A stretch of 64,000 nt of DNA, taken from positions 372,001 through 436,000 of the forward strand of contig JAQFWX010000023.1 of the NCBI GenBank assembly GCA_027605045.1, read 5' to 3'. Positions 61,474 to 64,000 of this stretch are shown here, in pieces. The position numbers and the translations under genes are program-made. Each line of letters begins with the position of its first letter. Position 1 is the stretch's first letter. The notes under the pieces are model-generated. The model was not told the origin of the DNA. It ran no database searches and saw only the letters and a list, made by a program, of their open reading frames with translations. This DNA is from Phallus indusiatus (Eukaryota > Basidiomycota > Agaricomycetes > Phallales > Phallaceae).

Positions 61474-61530
61474 CGTAGAATGTTTGTCGCTTTGAGTGGT
61501 TTGGTGATAAAAGCCGTCGAGACCCACCAG

Positions 61531-61537
61531 TTTTATA
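61531..61537 (-). promoter_or_regulatory. TATA box of inverted A-type copy
   Basis: TATAAAA on the minus strand lies about 60 bp before the start codon at 61473. Confidence 0.55.
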
Positions 61538-64000
61538 CAAAAGCCTGAGGTTGTGGGGGACTATTTGTTATTTTTTCGCGTAAATGGGCTGGCATACAAC
61601 TGTAGAAAGACTCTTATCTTGGCACACCATATGACAGATATTGAATGGACTGACCTTCGAAGATTACCAAGTTGATATTCAATCCACTTCTTTTTGGGGT
61701 GCAAAGATTGTTCTCTCATTCAAGTGCGGATGCAATGAAAATAAGCTATGTACACTGGCGCCATGTACGGAGGAGTCAATTGTACGCCCTAGAATGTCAG
61801 AGTCAGTCATAACGAAGCCAATAATATTGGAGCATAGTTCTTTTGGATTTTTTCTTGTCAGCTCCGCTGATGTAGATCTGGAAACCGCTGTCACGGCACA
61901 AGATCTCGCCGAAGTGCTCGTGACAAGTTGTCTTCTTAAAGCTGGATATGAAGTATGCTTCAATCGAATCTGGATGAAGTAAAAGGGCATTAGGGTAAGC
62001 GAAAGTATGATCTGATAATACAATCGCTTCACTGTTTCGATGGTGGTGCTCAATACTGGCGCATGCATCTTGACAAAGCTAAAGAATAAAATTAGCACGT
62101 GAAATTGCGTCATGTCATGACTGACTTTTGGAGAAACATCCCTATAAAAAAGGACCTGATATTTATCCTCTAATGAATGTCAATCATCTTGCCCGCATAC
62201 AAGTCAGTAATGCTTTACCTAGTTTCACATAGTTTGGACAGGTTCGCCGTTTAGTAGTTTATTAATTCATGCAGGAAGGAATACAGTTCCAAGCTTCGCG
62301 CACGTTTACCTGTTTATGCGGCGGCGAGATGAGAATTCTCCGGAGATATGCGATTAATGCTGTGCACGCGTACCTATATCATAGTAATATTAATTGAGGT
62401 CTGGGAAGAAATCACTCCAAAGATTGAATAGATGGTCAGCTCAGCCAAACGTCAATTCTTCAAAGTCAGCTGGGTTCTATGTCAAAAAAAAAAACTCAGG
62501 AATTTGTACCTAATTGCGTGTTAAATATTATGAGAACGTGAAGGAATTCTTCTTGAATTTGATAGATTTCCGCGTTCCGAGACGTTCTGAAAAGCAATGG
62601 AGAGAAACACCATTGCGACGAGGACCCTTTCGTATGAATGTTGGACACCACCGGATGGGTTCCTTACTTCGACAGGACGCGAGAAGCAAGAAAAAAAAAC
62701 AAAGGGGATCCATTGCCCGAAATATGCGAATCGGACGGTTACGTCTTCATCAATTCGTTCAGAAATCTAATTCAATACAACAGGATTTGGAAACTTGAAA
62801 GGTCCCCAAACGCCATTAATGGCGTCATTTGAATAACGACGCTGCGTCTTCCCTTTGAAAGAGGGCAAATACAAATCATGATCATATTGTTTGTACGTCA
62901 AAATCTCATACTGGAAAAACGGGTTCATAATGTAGTAAATAGCAAAATAATTTCCGCTCATCTCGATACTCACCTTCCTGGCTTACGGCCCAATCATGTA
63001 TTATCACACGTATGTACGCCTAGCAGTATTGTGTGTCTGATTATAGTAGATCATGGTCTCCGCTAAAGTTGACGCATCCAAGGGAAGGATACGTAAGAAC
63101 GCAGAGTATTACCTCAAGATTGAACTCGGTCTTGAACAATTTTCATGAGCTGACACGGAGTGACCTCCTCGGATGCTTGGGCTCTGGATGAACCTAAATT
63201 TCCACGAGTATAGTTCGTACCTAAAAAGACGCCTACGAGTGCTCGTATGATTTGATGTCAAAGAATAGCATTTGCAAGGCAAATATTGGGGAAATGACAA
63301 TCTCAAGTTGATCTCAAGTTGATCTTGGAGCAATTCGTCGCCACGTCTGAGTTTCAAAACCTCAATGTACGGCTTCTTCGGCAATGCCGGTCATCCCAAG
63401 GTCAATCTTCACCAAAATTGAAAAGATTGGTGTAAGTCTCTTCTAAAATGCATTAGCAACATCAGAGACAGCTTCAAAGAAATACTGAACAATCTGTTAT
63501 ATAACGTTTTTCAATCTCCTCCTTAGGTATGGGTTTCACAGTTCTACTAGTAGAGTTAACGCAAATTTGTAGACAACGTCAACACGCTCGGAGACGGTCT
63601 TATCCTTAATTAGGTTCTCGGACAGCGACTTGGGATACAACACAGAGACATCATGATAGTGGATGATGCAAGAAATACTGAACAAATATTCACTTATGGT
63701 ACATGATTTTAGGCCGAGATGGGTATGTCTAAATACGTCTGCCTTTATATATGAAAGTACCGTCGTATTTATCAGTTCCACCCAGATCGACACACCTTTG
63801 TCTAGATATAACATAGACGGGTCAAATGTCTACGACGTCAATTATGTGCGACTCGTGTGGACCGAAGACAGCCATTGCGTGAATTACACGATCAAACTCA
63901 ACAACTTTAATGATGCTATATTTGTCAGAACTTGGTCTATCGGCACCTTCTGGTTTTTTTCCGAACGTTTAGCGCACTAGTCGAGCCAAAAACTCAGAAA
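61538..64000. other. right end, upstream block and unresolved sequence
   Basis: Positions about 61840-61935, read on the minus strand, repeat the block found upstream of copy A (ATCTACATCAGCGGAGCTGA). Further right no gene could be confirmed. A minus-strand frame near 63400 reads KIDLGMTGIAEEAV and another near 63550-63660 reads NLIKDKTVSERVDVVYKFAL. They are protein-like but isolated, possibly decayed coding sequence. Confidence 0.35.

Noticed and set aside
61679..62113. 144-codon minus-strand frame starting MTQFH, like the inhibitor start MTQFQ
   Set aside because: Similarity stops after four residues, and part of the frame overlaps the duplicated non-coding upstream block of the real gene at 61473.
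63663..63980. 105-codon plus-strand frame at the right edge
   Set aside because: No motif is recognised and a minus-strand frame over the same bases looks equally or more protein-like.
1..64000. tRNA genes
   Set aside because: I looked for B-box-like GGTTCRANNCC text on both strands and saw none in a plausible cloverleaf; a covariance-model scan would be decisive.

Overview
The window is nuclear DNA of a filamentous fungus, most likely an agaricomycete (mushroom-forming basidiomycete). Nearly every gene is split by short (about 50-70 bp) GT-AG introns. The housekeeping genes have fungal architectures: a Mig1/CreA-type zinc-finger pair, an RRM-YTH protein and an Avl9 DENN protein. The organism assignment is an inference from gene structure and protein families. 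All exon models were joined by hand from splice consensus, reading phase and family similarity; none was checked by alignment or transcripts.

Left flank (1-12 kb): a plus-strand tandem array of five intact genes and one degenerate gene. They encode small (146-161 aa) cytosolic proteins with no signal peptide that look like fungal beta-trefoil protease inhibitors (I66/I48-like). All five intact genes have five exons with the same intron phases. A solo LTR sits just downstream of the third intact copy.

Core (13-53.5 kb), conserved single genes: a CTR copper transporter (+), a Derlin (+), a large RRM-YTH m6A reader (-), a gelsolin/severin-type actin regulator (+), two neighbouring Mig1/CreA-type C2H2 regulators (+,+), a DCAF5-like WD40 protein (+), a canonical ORC6-like gene (-), an enlarged ORC6-like paralogue with extra cyclin-like repeats (-), an NAD(P)HX epimerase (-) and AVL9 (-). 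The genes are not organised as one pathway. The core also holds a gene-poor stretch from 20.8 to 28.3 kb containing an old tandem duplication.

Right flank (54-64 kb): first a plus-strand array of four small secreted cysteine-rich proteins built from a module C-x3-C-x6-C-x6-CCC that I do not recognise. Then, on the minus strand, come a truncated pseudogene and an intact gene of the same inhibitor family as the left flank, in matching order but inverted. The two ends of the window are therefore diverged inverted duplicates around the conserved core. One of them preserves the pre-insertion (empty) site of the LTR found in the other.

The best candidates for something undescribed are the CCC-module secreted family, the expanded ORC6 paralogue with cyclin-like units ending at the same intron position, and the inverted inhibitor clusters with a perfect hairpin at a truncation breakpoint. 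Both lineage-specific families carry a well-placed TATA box 50-90 bp before the start codon, which suggests strong regulated expression.
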